In this document: positions 63,219 through 64,000 of the stretch, piece by piece
Layout: the number at the start of each line of letters is the position of its first letter
How positions within the stretch are numbered: position 1 is the stretch's first letter
NCBI GenBank assembly: GCA_040755755.1
Contig: JBFLZW010000030.1
Span: 124,001 to 188,000 of the forward strand
Length of the DNA: 64,000 bases
Source of the DNA: a bacterium
GTDB lineage: Bacteria > SZUA-182 > DTGQ01
Direction of reading: 5' to 3'
Program-made: the position numbers and the translations under genes
Notes under the pieces: model-generated
Seen by the model: only the letters and a program-made list of their open reading frames with translations
What the model was told of the DNA's origin: nothing
Database searches by the model: none

Positions 63219-64000
63219 GTGTCTGACGGCTCTCTCTCACCTTCTCCCCGGATACAGAGAAGGAAATATCTGTTTCCTGGATTGATAGGGGTAATCATCC
63301 TTGCCTCGGCCCTTGGCCTGAGATCCATTTCCTTTGACAACAATGTGGAATCCATGCTTCCGGCAGATGAGGAAGTTGTTCGCTCCATCCGGTTTTTCAG
63401 AGAATCCGATCTTTCAGACAAGGTTTTCATCTCATTAGGCATAAAGTCTTCCGGCCATTCGACGAAGGAGCTCATTCAGGCCGTCGATCAATTAGCCGCT
63501 TCTCTCAGGTCCCCCCTGGTGACCGAGGTGATGACCGGAGTGTCGGAAACCGAGATGCTTAGTGAGATCGATACCCTGCTGACAGGTTTTCCCCAGTTGG
63601 CCAGTCAAAAAGACCTCTGCCGCATCGATCGGTTGCTAACCCCCCAGGGAGTCAAAGACAGCCTGGCCAGGGATTTTCAGCACCTTTTAACCCCTGCCAG
63701 CAGCTTCATGGTGCCCTTCATCCGCTCGGATCCTTTGGGGATAAAGGCCAGGGTACTGGGCAATCTCCGCACCCTTTATACCAGCCTGGGATATGAAGTC
63801 AATCTCGAAGACGGGCACTTTATCAGCAAGGATGGAAGGCATGCCCTGCTCATCCTGAAAACTCCGGTAGTCCTTACCGACGGATTCGGTTCCCGGAAAT
63901 TGCACGCCTTCCTGCTTGACCGCCTGAAGTCTTTGCCCGACTTTGTCTTCGCAGACATCGTGGCCGGGCACCTTCACTCCATAAGTAATGAAGATGTCCT
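63219..64000 (+). CDS. MMPL/RND-family exporter, N-terminal part (cut by window edge)
   Basis: The frame begins GTG one base after the LolA stop and runs open to the window end, 260 codons. The N-terminal helix (YLFPGLIGVIILASALGL) is followed by SFDNNVESMLPADEEVV, the periplasmic start of MMPL exporters in aryl polyene clusters, then a long periplasmic loop. MMPL proteins export lipids with proton force. It completes the LolA-MMPL pair. GGAGG sits 10 bases before the GTG. The rest, including the second half, is outside the window. Confidence 0.85.
   Translation, partial: MSDGSLSPSPRIQRRKYLFPGLIGVIILASALGLRSISFDNNVESMLPADEEVVRSIRFFRESDLSDKVFISLGIKSSGHSTKELIQAVDQLAASLRSPLVTEVMTGVSETEMLSEIDTLLTGFPQLASQKDLCRIDRLLTPQGVKDSLARDFQHLLTPASSFMVPFIRSDPLGIKARVLGNLRTLYTSLGYEVNLEDGHFISKDGRHALLILKTPVVLTDGFGSRKLHAFLLDRLKSLPDFVFADIVAGHLHSISNEDV

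Noticed and set aside
1-64000. Genomic island or prophage spanning part of the window
   Set aside because: No integrase, phage structural gene, tRNA attachment site or clear composition shift was seen; only small repeat elements and pseudogene relics.

Overview
The window reads as a chromosomal segment of a Gram-negative bacterium, probably anaerobic. Outer-membrane proteins (FadL-like porin, TonB receptor, LolA-type carrier), many signal peptides and lipoboxes, sigma-54 regulation and an HdrA/Flox-type flavin and iron-sulfur enzyme cluster fit Desulfobacterota or a related uncultured phylum. This placement is inference: there is no rRNA or marker gene to fix it. I see no tRNA, rRNA, CRISPR array, prophage or intact insertion sequence. 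Base composition looks even, near 50% G+C, except in AT-rich gaps around 8.0, 18.7 and 40 kb.

Layout. 0-0.6 kb: RelE/HigB-type toxin-antitoxin pair. 0.6-0.9 kb: a small non-autonomous transposable element with terminal inverted repeats and a 10-bp target duplication. 0.9-2.3 kb: FadL-like outer-membrane protein. 2.3-7.9 kb (minus): three-gene signalling operon (CheR-PAS-kinase, stand-alone receiver, receiver-GAF-PAS-kinase-receiver). 8.4-11.1 kb: purE-tsaC-cca with overlapping ends, then an HD-GYP protein. 13-18 kb: PEP-CTERM-like exported protein behind a sigma-54 promoter; TonB receptor plus a nucleoside hydrolase/FmdE-like fusion behind a structured leader. 18-18.7 kb: antitoxin with a frameshifted PIN toxin. 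19-21 kb: secreted BsuPI-chagasin-BsuPI inhibitor-like protein. 22-24 kb: EttA and a small envelope protein. 24.5-31.4 kb: FlgO-like lipoprotein, cohesin-like protein and a 1734-residue beta-propeller/cohesin/dockerin surface protein. 31.5-33.7 kb: small HGGH membrane protein and an ABC exporter. 33.9-37.2 kb: membrane-bound sigma-54 activator. 37.2-39.6 kb (minus): DUF1614, pentapeptide-repeat and proline-rich secreted proteins.

41-46.3 kb holds hdrA-floxD-floxB-floxC-floxA without hdrBC, expected to move electrons between NAD(P)H, ferredoxin and an unknown third partner. It is followed by an orphan receiver and a sensor kinase with two periplasmic CxxCH motifs. 48.6-52.5 kb is pstSCAB behind four TAAC repeats at 11-bp spacing. 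52.6-55.1 kb has a possible 38-residue membrane protein, a RelB/ParE pair, a GDT1-family exporter, a truncated second copy of the mobile element and a decayed alpha/beta hydrolase.

55.2-64 kb (open at the right edge) is the most unusual region: a nine-gene biosynthesis and export locus with FabG, CrtI-like oxidoreductase, FabF, acyl carrier protein, PlsC acyltransferase, PaaK-like ligase, a radical SAM/SPASM protein fused to a hotdog domain, LolA-like carrier and MMPL exporter. Genes overlap or nearly touch, so it is almost certainly one operon. It combines aryl-polyene cluster logic (KS/ACP/KR/hotdog/ligase/LolA/MMPL) with the radical SAM and phytoene-desaturase-like enzymes proposed for ladderane-type lipids. 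The product cannot be named from sequence; an unusual outer-membrane lipid or polyene is the best inference.
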